From NCBI GenBank assembly GCA_036346395.1, contig CM070599.1, positions 10,345,232 through 10,409,231 on the forward strand: DNA of 64,000 bases, read 5' to 3'. Under the pieces are notes generated by a model. It saw only the letters and a program-made list of their open reading frames with translations, was not told the DNA's origin and ran no database searches. Made by a program: the position numbers and the translations under genes. Source of the DNA: Hsuehochloa calcarea. Its lineage: Eukaryota > Streptophyta > Magnoliopsida > Poales > Poaceae. Position 1 is the stretch's first letter. The number at the start of each line of letters is the position of its first letter. This document shows positions 11,501 to 21,218 of the stretch, piece by piece.

Positions 11501-13687
11501 ACTCTGTTCCATCCTCACCTATTTTGCCAACTACAAGGTAGGCCTCGTGGACATGAGAAAAGCAACATGGTATGATCAGCTTGGGGTTGGTATGTGTCAA
11601 TTCAATTGGCCCAATCATCAGGCAAAAAGAAAGAACGAAAGAAACGAGTGCTTTGTTAAAAAAAAACAAAAAGGAGATCTTACTTTTGTCAATCTTGCAG
11701 CATTTCCTGGCTATTTCAAATATACAATCCCAATCGCCTTAAAAAAATATGTAAGCTTCATCTTTACAGTTCCTTTTTCTTATGCTTTCTCTATAGGGGG
11801 AAGTGCCGTATTTCTTCTCCTGAAGGCTGAGGATGCGCCTCCGAGGGAACTTTTTTTTAATTCATTTTTTAAAAAATATTATAAAGATAACTTTTCGCTA
11901 ATTTTATTTTCAATTATGACTATTTTAGTCACGGCACAATGCGTGGTGTAGCAAAAACACGTTGTCACGTCACGGACCTCGACGCGGTAAATAAATTCTG
12001 TCACGCGACTCCTCTTGACGTGACATGACTTAGCGCAAAGACGCGTGTTGGCTCAGAGGGCTATCGTGGCAGGCTTGGCCACACCGCGGTCGATAGCGTG
12101 ACAACACAGTTTGATCATGTCACGGATCATAACGTGATCAGAGGAGACATAATTGAAAATAAAATTATAAAGATGCTATTTTAAAATAGTTTTTAAAAAT
12201 AGATTAAAAAATAGAAAAAGTTCACTCCGGGTATCATCAGTACGCCTAATAGTTCGATGATTGCCATCGGAGAGTTTAGAATTTTTTTTTCCTTGCAAAT
12301 TGAAGTATTCTTCTCAACAGCAGCAAGACTAACCTGATAAAAGAAAAGTTTCTGCTTTTGTGATGCGACTTGCTCTGTGAAATGTGCAGTTACCACAGCA
12401 ACGCCTTCATTGCTTGCCGGTCAATTCATACGGTGAACAAGTTGAAGCCGTCATTCGTGTATCCCCTGCTTGAGAGGTTCTTCAAATACCAGGTTCTGTC
12501 TTCTCTAATTCTTGTTTACGTTGTGACTATCTCAACAAAACAGGGGAAAAGGGAAAAAATATACAAAATTGATTTCTCGCAAGGTATTAAACTTTTCTGC
12601 TGAAAATGGGTTAAACTGATCATCAACTGATCATAAAATTGTGAAATTTTGTTTTCAATTTTCTCCCGCTGTTTAGTGAACAATCTTTTGAAATATCTGG
12701 TATTGCCTTTCGTTTGATTCCATCAAAAGTTGGTGGAAGTTGCTGTCGTCCTGATGTGTGGTACTATGCAGTCCTAAGAAAAAAATTATCAGGGGAAATT
12801 AGCTGGGATATTATAGAAGTGAAAAATTAGGGTAAATGGTATACGTACAAAAATTTTCTTACAAAGTCCCCACGAACGCCTGCTCCTTACATATCCAGCT
12901 GTCAGTTCCAGATAGCTCCTTCCCACACGGTGAAGAGCATAAAATTCAGAATTTTAAAATCTCTTTTCACCAATGCTCACCCTAAGTGATCACACCTAAA
13001 TTTTAGTATTACTTTGAAAATTTGATTAGTATTTGGTCCGATATCAAAATTTGATGTTGCCCACCAAAATTTGGTATTACCCTCGATTTCCCAGCCAATT
13101 CCTTGCAAAACGCGGCCGGCAAATTGGGTTCATGTGATAATTGCTGAAAAACGTTTGTTTTCAGTTAGTACTTACTTCTATTAGGTACTTGTAATAGTTC
13201 AAATGAAAAGCGAACTTATCTGCACAATGTTCTTATTTCCTAAAAATGTTTTTGTTCGAAAATAACACCCCATCACCATCTTTCAGGAGGGTTATTACAA
13301 CCAGCCAACTTACACAAAATCAAGAGCGACAGTAGTTGCCGAAGTAACCAACAACCTTGTTGTCCCCATCGTTGGTGAAGCCAATTTGGCAGGATACAAG
13401 GCAGGTTTCAATGATTCGCAATCAGATCAGTCCACGAGGATTTCTTTCAAGGTGAAACAGCCTTGTGCTTCAGGCTGGTGGTATACGAAGTCTTATCTTA
13501 CGCATATTATTCATCGTGTGTGCTTTAATGGCTTTATTTTTATTTTATTTCGTAGTATGGTTGTGCTCGAGGTGTGACTGGGACACCCTACTTCTTTGTG
13601 AATGGGATACCACTCAGCGACTCCGGTTCTCCAATGGACTACAATAAGTGGATATCTATCCTTGATCCTTTGGTTGGCAAGATGTAG
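8593..13687 (+). CDS. Secreted thioredoxin-fold (DsbA-like) protein, 4 exons
   Basis: Exons: 8593-8858, 12390-12492, 13287-13451, 13556-13687 (stop TAG). They join in frame to 221 residues and all three introns are GT-AG. Residues 1-24 form a signal peptide (a leucine/valine core ending CSA before Gln25), which is why the ATG at 8593 is preferred to an in-frame ATG at 8455. The mature part has a thioredoxin first strand and active-site region VEAFFDPVCPDSRD (Cys58-Pro-Asp-Ser), so the second cysteine of a CxxC is Ser. It continues with LHLFPLP across the first splice junction, a helical insertion, and a C-terminal TGTP loop (cis-Pro at residue 189) followed by FFVNG. The layout matches the plant thioredoxin superfamily proteins of the Arabidopsis At1g20225 type, for which CPDS is usual. 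It should enter the secretory pathway; with one active-site Cys it is more likely a chaperone or isomerase-type protein than a reductase, but its substrate is unknown. The coding sequence looks intact. Intron 1 (3.5 kb) is swollen by repeats. Confidence 0.88.
9642..9746. repeat. Tandem duplication of a 53-bp unit in intron 1
   Basis: Two adjacent copies start CATTCTTGTGCAAGCCCATT, pass an A-run and end CAGGGACTG plus five bases. They differ in A-run length and about one base. They lie in intron 1 of the thioredoxin-like gene. Confidence 0.9.
10952..11354. mobile_element. MITE-like insertion inside duplication copy 1
   Basis: The left end CCGAGGGAACTTTTA and the right end in reverse (CTCGGAGTGAGTTTT) form a loose inverted repeat. 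The interior has several CGTGACA and TGATCA words arranged as inverted repeats. The same element lies at about 11841-12229 in copy 2, where the ends match better (CCGAGGGAACTTTTT versus CCGGAGTGAACTTTTT). Superfamily not determined. Confidence 0.45.
11841..12229. mobile_element. MITE-like insertion inside duplication copy 2
   Basis: This is the duplicated counterpart of 10952-11354. Its terminal inverted repeat is clearer, CCGAGGGAACTTTTT against CCGGAGTGAACTTTTT. It contains no gene. Confidence 0.5.
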
Positions 13688-13788
13688 AAGGTTATATGGT
13701 TGTAAGCCAAATAAGTGTTGGGCATTTATTGTTTGATTTCACCGTAATGTCGATAGAGCTACGTAGATTACAATCAGTATATATGGTA

Positions 13789-14049
13789 CTCCCTCCGAAT
13801 CACAAAATAAATCGTTTTGGATATTGGCACGGTCTCCTAAACGCAACTTTGACTGGTAATTAATATTATAATATATTTATAAAATCTAATAAAAAAATAT
13901 AATATTGTGAAAGTACTTTTGAAGATAAATCTACACATATCATGATCATGTATCTAATCTACATATTTTTAAAAAATATATCGGTGGACAATTTCTAAAA
14001 TTTAACTGTGCATGTGTATTCCAAAACGACTTATTGTTGTCGGATGGAG
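13789..14049. mobile_element. Stowaway-like MITE downstream of the thioredoxin-like gene
   Basis: Ends CTCCCTCCG...CGGATGGAG, with a TA on each side (13787-13788 and 14050-14051), are the hallmark of Stowaway/Mariner MITEs. Length 261 bp, the same as the copy at 8017-8277. It is related to that copy but reversed in orientation. It begins about 100 bp after the stop codon, so it may contribute to the 3' UTR. Confidence 0.85.
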
Positions 14050-15800
14050 TATGTAAGTTTGGCATAACTTAACCATTGATTGACAGAGAGTTGACAACCA
14101 ATCCATTATATATGATATAGTTCGCATACAAAAAAAAGGGAATCAGATAGATAACACAAATGCAGTCTACAAGTAGCGCGGAGCCGTGTATGAAGCTATG
14201 CTGCCTTCAAGAAGCAGCTCACGGAATAGGCGAACCTTTCTTAACTCCACGCCTGACAATCTACGATGTCCCCTCGATAAGCTGCATCATTAATAGTTGT
14301 TGGATGACATGCTGGTGCAAGATTTAGCTTAGGAGCTTATTCTCGGTCAACAACCTATCAATTGTGAAATTTTCGCAGTAAATTTTGTCAGGCTGTCAGG
14401 CTTCCATTCGGTTGTTTCATGAGCTCTGCTGCTCAGCAGTTTCCATGCCTTGCAGACTACTTATTTTAGCCATTTTCTCAGGTGTCTTTGGGGAAAAAAA
14501 AAAGTACTTTTATCTGCGATCAACCAAAAGTTCTAACAACAGTTAATCATCACACATTGACAAAACTGGACATATAGCCGGCACACAAACAGCAATTTTC
14601 CAGAACAGAGCTGCCTCTCGAAAGATCATGCAAAGGCTAAGGCCAAATGAACAGAATTGCATCTGGAAAGATCATGCAAAGATCCTGTCAAAAAAAAAAA
14701 AAGATCAAGCAAAGACCAAGGCCAAAAGAACATAAATGCATCAGAGCATGTACCCAAGCATTCTAAGAAGTCAGCACCTTATGGTAGCTCGTCATCGAAT
14801 TTCGATGCAGGAGAGCCAACACGGAACGCACTTCCATCCTTCTGTCTTGTTTGTTCCTCACTTGCAGTTGTGTGGCAGCAGCTAGGGCTCGTGTGTGGAA
14901 GAAGGGGTGATGCCGGAGACGTGGTTGCGAGCTGCGGAAAAAAAAAAAACAAATCCTCCTTACATCTAAAATTGTCTCTAAAAGCAGTCTTTTAGTTCTG
15001 CCACGTCACCTTTAAAATTATAACCGTTAAATAAAACTCAATTAAAATATTAACCCTCATACCTTAAATACTTAAGAGATATTTTGATTATACACCTTTT
15101 TAGTGGAAAGGGTGAAAGTTTATAAAAACCGTATGCATTGTTTCATGAAATGCATCTTTTATAGAAAAACACATTTATATGGCACCTTTGGCGATTATAA
15201 TTAGTCTATAAGTACTTTCATCAGTGTTGATAGTAAAAGTAATTATTAGCCAATAAAACCAGCGACAAAGTGTGGGTGTTAATAATAGTTAAAGACTATT
15301 TTTTGGGATTTTTCAGGATTTTGATTTGAATTCCCAAAAAAACTATGCTTTGCAGAACCTCCTTTCTTTGCAGTCTACTGTGCGAATCAATCAACCCAGC
15401 AAATAATATCAGACGTCCAAACCCGTGACTAGACGAATAATATTTGCAAGTCAATAAACTCAACGAGGTCATCAACTTTAAGGTTATGTACGTTTTCATT
15501 TGAAGTCGTGTGCCGGGCACGAAACCAGCGTTGGAAGATGATGTTTGTAGAGGTGAGGGTTATTGGCTGGTGTAATCATGTTAAGGTTCACAACCCACGT
15601 ATCACATTTCAAATTCCAGATAATTGAAGTTGAAAATTCAAACAAATAATATACCCAACTCGATGAGATACCCCACCGCTAGGCTAGGCTATAGTCCGCA
15701 CTTTTGGACATCTCCTAACAAGTCTTTGTAATATACTTAATTGAGGTTCAATATATCTGGAATTTACGGTAGAAGTCTAGCTGCAGGATAATCCTGAGAT
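14050..15800. other. Intergenic, no supported gene
   Basis: I see no gene I can defend. 14780-14940 is more GC-rich and gives a 112-codon open frame (14657-14995, +) rich in Lys and Ser, without a recognisable domain; its A-runs suggest chance. 15000-15300 is AT-rich. Confidence 0.3.
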
Positions 15801-15921
15801 TCAATTTGGAATTTCGTGAAATTTTAGATTAAAAAACAGATGGAAAATAGAGTTTCGATTATCTCAATTTGGAATTTCGTGAAATTTTGATTAAAAAAAG
15901 GATGGAAAATAGAGTTTCGAA
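15801..15921. repeat. Tandem duplication of about 60 bp
   Basis: Two adjacent copies start TCAATTTGGAATTTCGTGAA and end GATGGAAAATAGAGTTTCGA. They differ by a few bases and an A-run length. Confidence 0.85.
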
Positions 15922-16764
15922 TGAACAGGGGGCGATGGAAAATAAAGAGTTTTTGGCTATTTTGGTAATGTTGAAGTACGAATTAGCAAATTTAGCACAC
16001 TCGCCCAATCAAAATCGAAAATGGCAAGTCTGTCCTTAGGGGCATGGTAATGCCCTAGTCTGCCCCTGGCACAATCCCATTCATAATTTTGGATCTACAT
16101 AACCCAAAGCACATAGCACTGGCGACGTCTCCGGCATAAATGCAAGGAGGATGTATAGCTGATATAGGATCTTGTGGAACAGAATTTGATTCTGCAAGCG
16201 GTTCGGAGAAATACGCAATTTACCAGTAGCAACCTGATCTCGAACGAAATGGAAGTCAATGGCAATGCCTTCCTGCATATCCATACAAGACCCGAGTAGG
16301 CGGGTAGAGGTCCTACGAGGTACCTACTACTCGGAGAACGGTAATGGCATGTCCCCCGGGTTATTTTTTTTATATTTCGAATGAAAATTCGTGATTTTGG
16401 GCACACTCCGGATCCTCGTTGTCCCCCATATGCACGAAAAACCTGACGTGTCACATGCGCGAAAAATCTGACACTTCGGCTGTGGGAGGGAATCAGATTC
16501 CATCACGTCGCTTCGCGATCGGCCTTCGTGTGACTATTAAACCCGACGATGTGCTTTCATTATTTCACACCAAAACCATTCCGCTCTGCATAGAGAGACA
16601 AAGAGGATCAATCAAGCGAGATGCAGCGCGATCGACCACAATTAGTTTCGATTTCGCCGCTGATTTGAGAGTGGTTAGAAAAGTGTTTAGCAGTTGTTTT
16701 AGTAGAGTTAGTTCGACATTAAGTGAAGATCTTATAGAGGAGATAATTTTTCTCGTATGTATTA
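15922..16764. other. Unassigned region, no supported gene
   Basis: Open frames on both strands at 16095-16811 are unremarkable and match no family I know. The sequence could belong to the retrotransposon remnant to the right, but no boundary is visible. Confidence 0.25.
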
Positions 16765-17245
16765 TGTTTATTAACTATGTAGTTAGTCTTAAATTATTTA
16801 GTCATAATTAACTAGTCGTAGTTCGTTAGTCATAATTAAAAGAGTTGTAATTAATTAGTCATATATAATTAGTCCCAATTTATTTGTCCAAATTAGTTAG
16901 TTCTAACTAATATAGTCATTATTAATTTGTCGTAGTTAATTAGTCATAATTATTTACTCGCAGTTAGTTAGTCATAATTAAAATGTAATTAATTAATTAA
17001 CATCATTAAATAGTCCTAATTATTTAGTGGTAATTAATTTAGTCACAATTAATTTTTATGTATTTAGTTTAGACAGAATTAATTACTCATAATTATTTAC
17101 TCGTAGTTAGTTAGTGGTAATTAAAATAGTCATAATTAATTAACCATAATTAATTAGACTTAATTAAATAGTACTAATTAATTAGTCATAATTAATTAGT
17201 CACAATTTATTTGTCGAAATTAGTTAGTTGTAATTAATGTAGTCG
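16765..17245. repeat. Degenerate TAATTAGTCA-type tandem array
   Basis: About 480 bp consist almost wholly of 10-14-base variants of TAATTAGTCATAATTA, with AGTC(A/G/T)(T/C)AATTA words recurring more than twenty times. Unit length drifts and GTC punctuates A/T-only sequence. This is a decayed micro/minisatellite. It may be the internal repeat of a retrotransposon LTR whose other parts lie to the right. Confidence 0.8.
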
Positions 17246-17394
17246 TATCATACTTGTTTGTTCTAACCCATTAAGTGTGTGACCTTGTAGTTTCATGCAT
17301 AATTGGTTGTAACTCGGAAACTCCTTTCCGATCACGAGTCGTCAGCAGCACCTAGCAGAACTTAAAGATTCCCAAATACACACGAATTATATAG

Positions 17395-18372
17395 GATGAA
17401 GCTTAATGCAATATGATCTACGACCAGGTCCTATTTGGTATCGACCAGTTCGCAACTCCTTACGACCAGGTTTTGACCAGCCTACGACCAGCTCATTTTT
17501 GGTCTCGACCAGTTGGTATCTCCTTACGACCAGGTTTCGACAACTTAGTGATTATATTCGACCAGCCTACGACTACCTCATATCTCCATACGACTAGTCT
17601 GTATCTGATCGAACTGAACGACCAGCTCGTGTATTCTCCTTCTGCCTCACGATATCTGGTTGAACTCCAGGTAAGATGTTATGTCATCCATGAACTGTTC
17701 AGTACTTTCTCGATAGAGTGATAAATAACTTCATGTGGTCGAACTCTTCGACCACCAGTGGCATAGTCATGCACCTTCTTTACCCGACCACATCGAGGGG
17801 CCCAGAGACATCTCTCCTGTTATCTTAGGAGGGGCAAATCCCATATCCGACCAGTCACATTCCTCCATATGTTTCATAGCATACTTGAAAGCTACCTTTT
17901 TTACTACCCAGTTATGGAGTAACCTTTCGCAACCCCAAAGTGTACTAGAAAACCATGCAGATCTCAGGTCTAAGGATTATACATCATCATTGCTTGAGAC
18001 CAACTGATGACATATGAAATCATAACAATCTTAGCAGTATCTCAAGGTGAGTCAATCCAACACCAGGTTCTCTAACATATGTACACATCATTGATTCGAT
18101 ACCCCTATATCCATGACCAGTGAAACATGGTCATCAATCAATACATGTGTTGGTCGATAGGATCACTAATGTTCTGACCAGTGACATCCGACCAATGATA
18201 TATTTAGAACGACATCATATAAGTTAAAAGAGCTTCACCAGCAAGTTACATACTTGTTAATCTTTATAACAAATGATTCATTAAAGAAACATAATAACAC
18301 TTATTCAATAATTCATAAATATAGACGTGATACAATCATCTCTATGATTGCCTCTAGGACATGTCACCAACA
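17395..18372 (-). repeat. Minus-strand copia LTR (3' LTR of remnant A), left limit uncertain
   Basis: Read on the minus strand, the sequence starts at 18372 with TGTTGGTGACATGTCCTAGA, closely resembling the starts of Angela/BARE/Tork-type grass copia LTRs. It directly follows a purine-rich tract and an RNase H/integrase-type pol end at 18393. Its distal part (17410-17640) contains about ten (C/T)GACCAG words in two spacings, many as TACGACCAG. The other LTR end could not be found, so 17395 is a working limit. Confidence 0.5.
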
Positions 18373-18392
18373 GTCTCTCACTTGCACTAGAG

Positions 18393-18793
18393 TCAATGAT
18401 ATAGACATCTTATACCCATTTCTCTTGTGTGTGTCTCATGCTTAGGTTGCAGGAGATACTTTGTCAACGGATCAGCAATATTCAAATCAATGTGCACTTT
18501 GCATATCTTCACATCACCTCTTTCAACAATATCACGAATAATGTGATATTGTCGAAGTATGCGCTTAGACATTTGATGCGATCTAGTCTCCTTAGCTTGT
18601 GCATTGACTCCACTATTATGACAATAGAGATCCATTGGACTTAAAGCAATCGAAACCACACCCAGTTCATTAATGAACTTTCTAATTCATATGGTTTCTT
18701 TTGCAGCTTCTTAAGCCGCAATGTACTCGGTCTCTGTTGTAGAATCAGCAACTGTTCCTTGCTTGGAACTCTTCCAGCTCACTACTCCTCCAT
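18393..18793 (-). pseudogene. Ty1/copia RNase H end of pol, remnant A
   Basis: Minus-strand peptide fragments read SWKSSKQ, ADSTTETEYIAA, then PMDLYCHNSG, SHQMSKRILRQYH and ADPLTK. These are the ordered C-terminal RNase H motifs of Ty1/copia polyproteins. The two parts are in different frames (junction near 18660-18710) and everything upstream of RNase H is missing. It sits immediately beside the LTR at 18372. Confidence 0.75.
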
Positions 18794-18829
18794 TGCTTAC
18801 ATGAAAACCCCCTTGCTGCGACTGAGTTG

Positions 18830-19272
18830 GGAGTTCCCCACCATTTAGATCTAAGTCCGCCAGAGCCCGTACTCTTCTTCTCATTTCCTCCTCTACTTCA
18901 GTTTCATGATGCGCCTCCACATTAATAACCCTGGAATGAGTTTCTCCTCCAGATGGCTTCACTAGAGAAAGTAAGAGCTCCTTATCTCTCCCAGCTCTCC
19001 TCTCAGTCCATTCACATCTCCTTGAAGAGCTCCCAGTTGGGACCCCATCTGAGACTTCATCTCTATCATCTCTAACCTCACAGCAGCCGCCTCCGAACCC
19101 TCAGCCCCCTCACTGGTTCCATCCTTCTTGCCTCCGCGGGTCATGGTGTTCATATCTTGGTCGGCGCTTCAATCTGAGCAAGAACAACTGAGATGTTTAC
19201 AGTGGATGCGCCAACCTATCTTCTGGACGGATCTACTTGTTTCCAAGGAATCTCAATGCTCTGATACCAATT
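18830..19272 (-). pseudogene. 5' leader, primer-binding site and gag start of a second element fused to remnant A
   Basis: On the minus strand an initiator-Met primer-binding site (TGGTATCAGAGC, 19258-19269) is followed by an ATG at 19153. That frame has a charged coiled-coil start (MTRGGKKDG..., MGSQLGALQGDV) resembling the N-terminus of grass gag proteins. About 330 bp later the sequence joins directly to copia RNase H. Most of gag and all of protease, integrase and RT are missing, so this is a large internal deletion or a chimera. Confidence 0.5.
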
Positions 19273-19349
19273 TGTCACAACCCCGAACCAAGATTTCAAT
19301 GATCAACAGAGGATCTTAGCAGAAAAACAAAACAGAGAATGTAATACTC
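19273..19349 (-). repeat. Truncated 5' LTR end of remnant A
   Basis: Minus-strand sequence ending in GGGGTTGTGACA directly before the primer-binding site is the 3' edge of an LTR. Only 77 bp remain because element B is inserted at 19350. The missing portion is not recognisable on the far side of B. Confidence 0.5.
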
Positions 19350-21159
19350 TGTGGATTTCATAGGGATATGTTCCAGATCTTAGGATGATGTGACAATTGG
19401 CAATGGTATTTACGGTTTGTCGTTTCACGGGTTTTCGACAAAGCTACAGGCATACTGGACAGGGGCGGTCCGACCGGTCCCAAATCGGTCGGACCGGCCA
19501 TGTGGGGCGGTCGGACCGGCGGTGATCTAAAAGTACTCAAAACGAGCTGGGCCAAAAATAGGTGTTGTAGGCAAGTGAGGGGATCTCAATTCACTTGGTC
19601 TCATAATTTTTGGAGTCTCCAGTAAGAAGTTCTATTCGTTTTAAATTTTCAGAAGGTTTCGGAATTTCAGGGTATGAATTTCGGCTAAGTCCCAAGGGGC
19701 GGTCCGACCGGCTCACAGGGAGCGGTCCGACCGGCCAAGGGGCGGTCCGACCGGCTCACCTGGAGCGGTCAGACCGATATTGACTTGAACGTCGGCCAAC
19801 TTCGTGACGATGTTGATTTGTTAGGTCAAAGTCATTGGTATCGTGGCATATGGTTTGCATGATGCATGTTTTGACTAACATGGGTCAAGTTGTGAAGAAC
19901 TTGTTCCTGAATTCGTGTTTGCTTGTCTATGGTTGTGCAGGTTGCTTGGTGGTCAACGACGGTCAACGGCGAGGAGGATCGGGACTAGACTTGGAGAGTT
20001 GAGGTCCAGAACGATCGACGATGCCGGGTGAGGTCAACGACTCAAGCGTGACACAAGATGGACAAGGGTGACCTATTGGCAAATCCATGGTGCATGGTGA
20101 AGCGGTTTTAGGTCAAAAGGTTAAAGACGGCGCTTTGCGAAGCGTGCGTGTGTGACCCGTTTGTTAGTGGGCCTTAACGGGAGCCCAATTGAGTCAAACC
20201 CTAGAGAGTTCTAGGCCTCCACTATAAATAGGAGGAGGTGGGGGCTGTTCCCCCTCTCTCGCTGTTTTTCACCTCTTTTGTTGCTTGCAAAACCCTAATT
20301 GGTTTAGGGGGAGTTGAGGTGGAGGCTAGGGCTTTTCATGGTTTGAGGAGAATTTCATGATCTTGGATTGACCACTGATCCATGATGGCGTGGGTGTAAT
20401 CCAGCGACGATCACGTTATTAATCTATGCAAGGTTTGCTTGAGATAAGTCTCTTTTCGTTCTTGCTTTCGATTTCGTGATTTTAGGGTTTTCTTTGATCC
20501 GCGAGTTTGTGATTGATTCTTTCACGTGAATTAGCTTGCTGTGATATGTGTGAATCTATCTAGCATCATCTTGATCATCAATCTCTCACGAACAAGCATT
20601 AGGATCAAGTTTTTGTTCTTGCCCGGTTTTATACCTTCTGTTATTCAATTGGCAATTGCTCAAGATCTTTCCAAGAATTATCATAATATTCGATTGGAAT
20701 AGGTCATCAATAGCATATAGAAGGTGTGTGCAAAGTTTCGTAAAGATTGGAGTTGAGAATCAAAAGTTTGACCTAATTGCAACTTCGTCATCGGGCTGAT
20801 TTTACTGTTGCAGATCGGTTCTGGAGTCGGCCGGTCAGACCGCCCGTCATCACCGGTCAGACCGATTTTGGAGCGGTCCGACCGCCAGCACAACAGCGGT
20901 CCGACCGCCCGGCAATCGGTCCGACCGGTTGGGTCCAGAGGTCAGACCGCCCGTGATTTGAGTTTTTGCAATCTTAGTTGATTTTGTGATTTTCTTAGGG
21001 GATTTAATTGGATTCAATACTAGTCTTCCGCTGTACTGGTATATTGATCTTCATAGCTTCCTAATAGCTATTGGAGTGAACTCTTGTTGAATTCATTATT
21101 TTGGAAAAAAAGTGAGCGTGCTCCTATTCACCCCCTCTAGTCGCCTTTTCGGTCCAACA
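19350..21159 (+). repeat. 5' LTR of element B (1810 bp)
   Basis: Begins TGTGGATTTC and ends GGTCCAACA, giving TG...CA ends, directly before the primer-binding site. It matches 28581-30216 almost base for base. It carries two clusters of a palindrome with core CGGTCCGACCG: one at about 19465-19775 and one at about 20826-20955. A TATAAATA box lies at 20223-20230. Homologous at its start to the LTR of element D. Confidence 0.92.
20223..20230 (+). promoter_or_regulatory. TATA box in 5' LTR of element B
   Basis: TATAAATA followed by AGGAGGAGG; the same site is at 29467-29474 in the 3' LTR and in comparable position in the LTRs of D and C. It would set the retrotransposon transcription start about 30 bp downstream. 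Confidence 0.65.
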
Positions 21160-21161
21160 AG

Positions 21162-21173
21162 TGGTATCAGAGC
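21162..21173 (+). promoter_or_regulatory. Primer-binding site of element B
   Basis: TGGTATCAGAGC, complementary to the 3' end of plant initiator Met-tRNA, lies two bases after the LTR end. It primes minus-strand DNA synthesis. Confidence 0.9.
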
Positions 21174-21218
21174 CCGGTTAGTTCAATCTTGATCTTAACC
21201 GGTCACTGAACTTTGGCG

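Larger units (their letters stand above)
10577..12341. repeat. Large tandem duplication (unit about 0.89 kb) in intron 1
   Basis: Copy 1 runs from about 10577 to 11466 and copy 2 from about 11468 to 12341. Shared landmarks are spaced 891 bp apart at the start: GTACCATATCGAAATCTCAT at 10581 and 11472. Both copies end with GAAGTATTCTTCTCA(G/A)CAGCAGCAAGACTAAC. Each contains the same inserted AT-rich element, so that insertion came before the duplication. Copy 2 ends about 50 bp before exon 2. Many small differences show that it is not very recent. Confidence 0.9.

Noticed and set aside
14657..14995. 112-codon Lys/Ser-rich open frame
   Set aside because: Includes encoded A-runs, no domain and no splice partners; could not be supported as an exon.
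19255..19270. tRNA-like word TGGTATCAGAGC and its other occurrences
   Set aside because: These are retrotransposon primer-binding sites, not tRNA genes; no cloverleaf surrounds them.
19465..20960. Regularly recurring palindromes as a possible CRISPR array
   Set aside because: Plant LTR context, irregular spacing, variable spacers as short as a few bases, and no cas genes.
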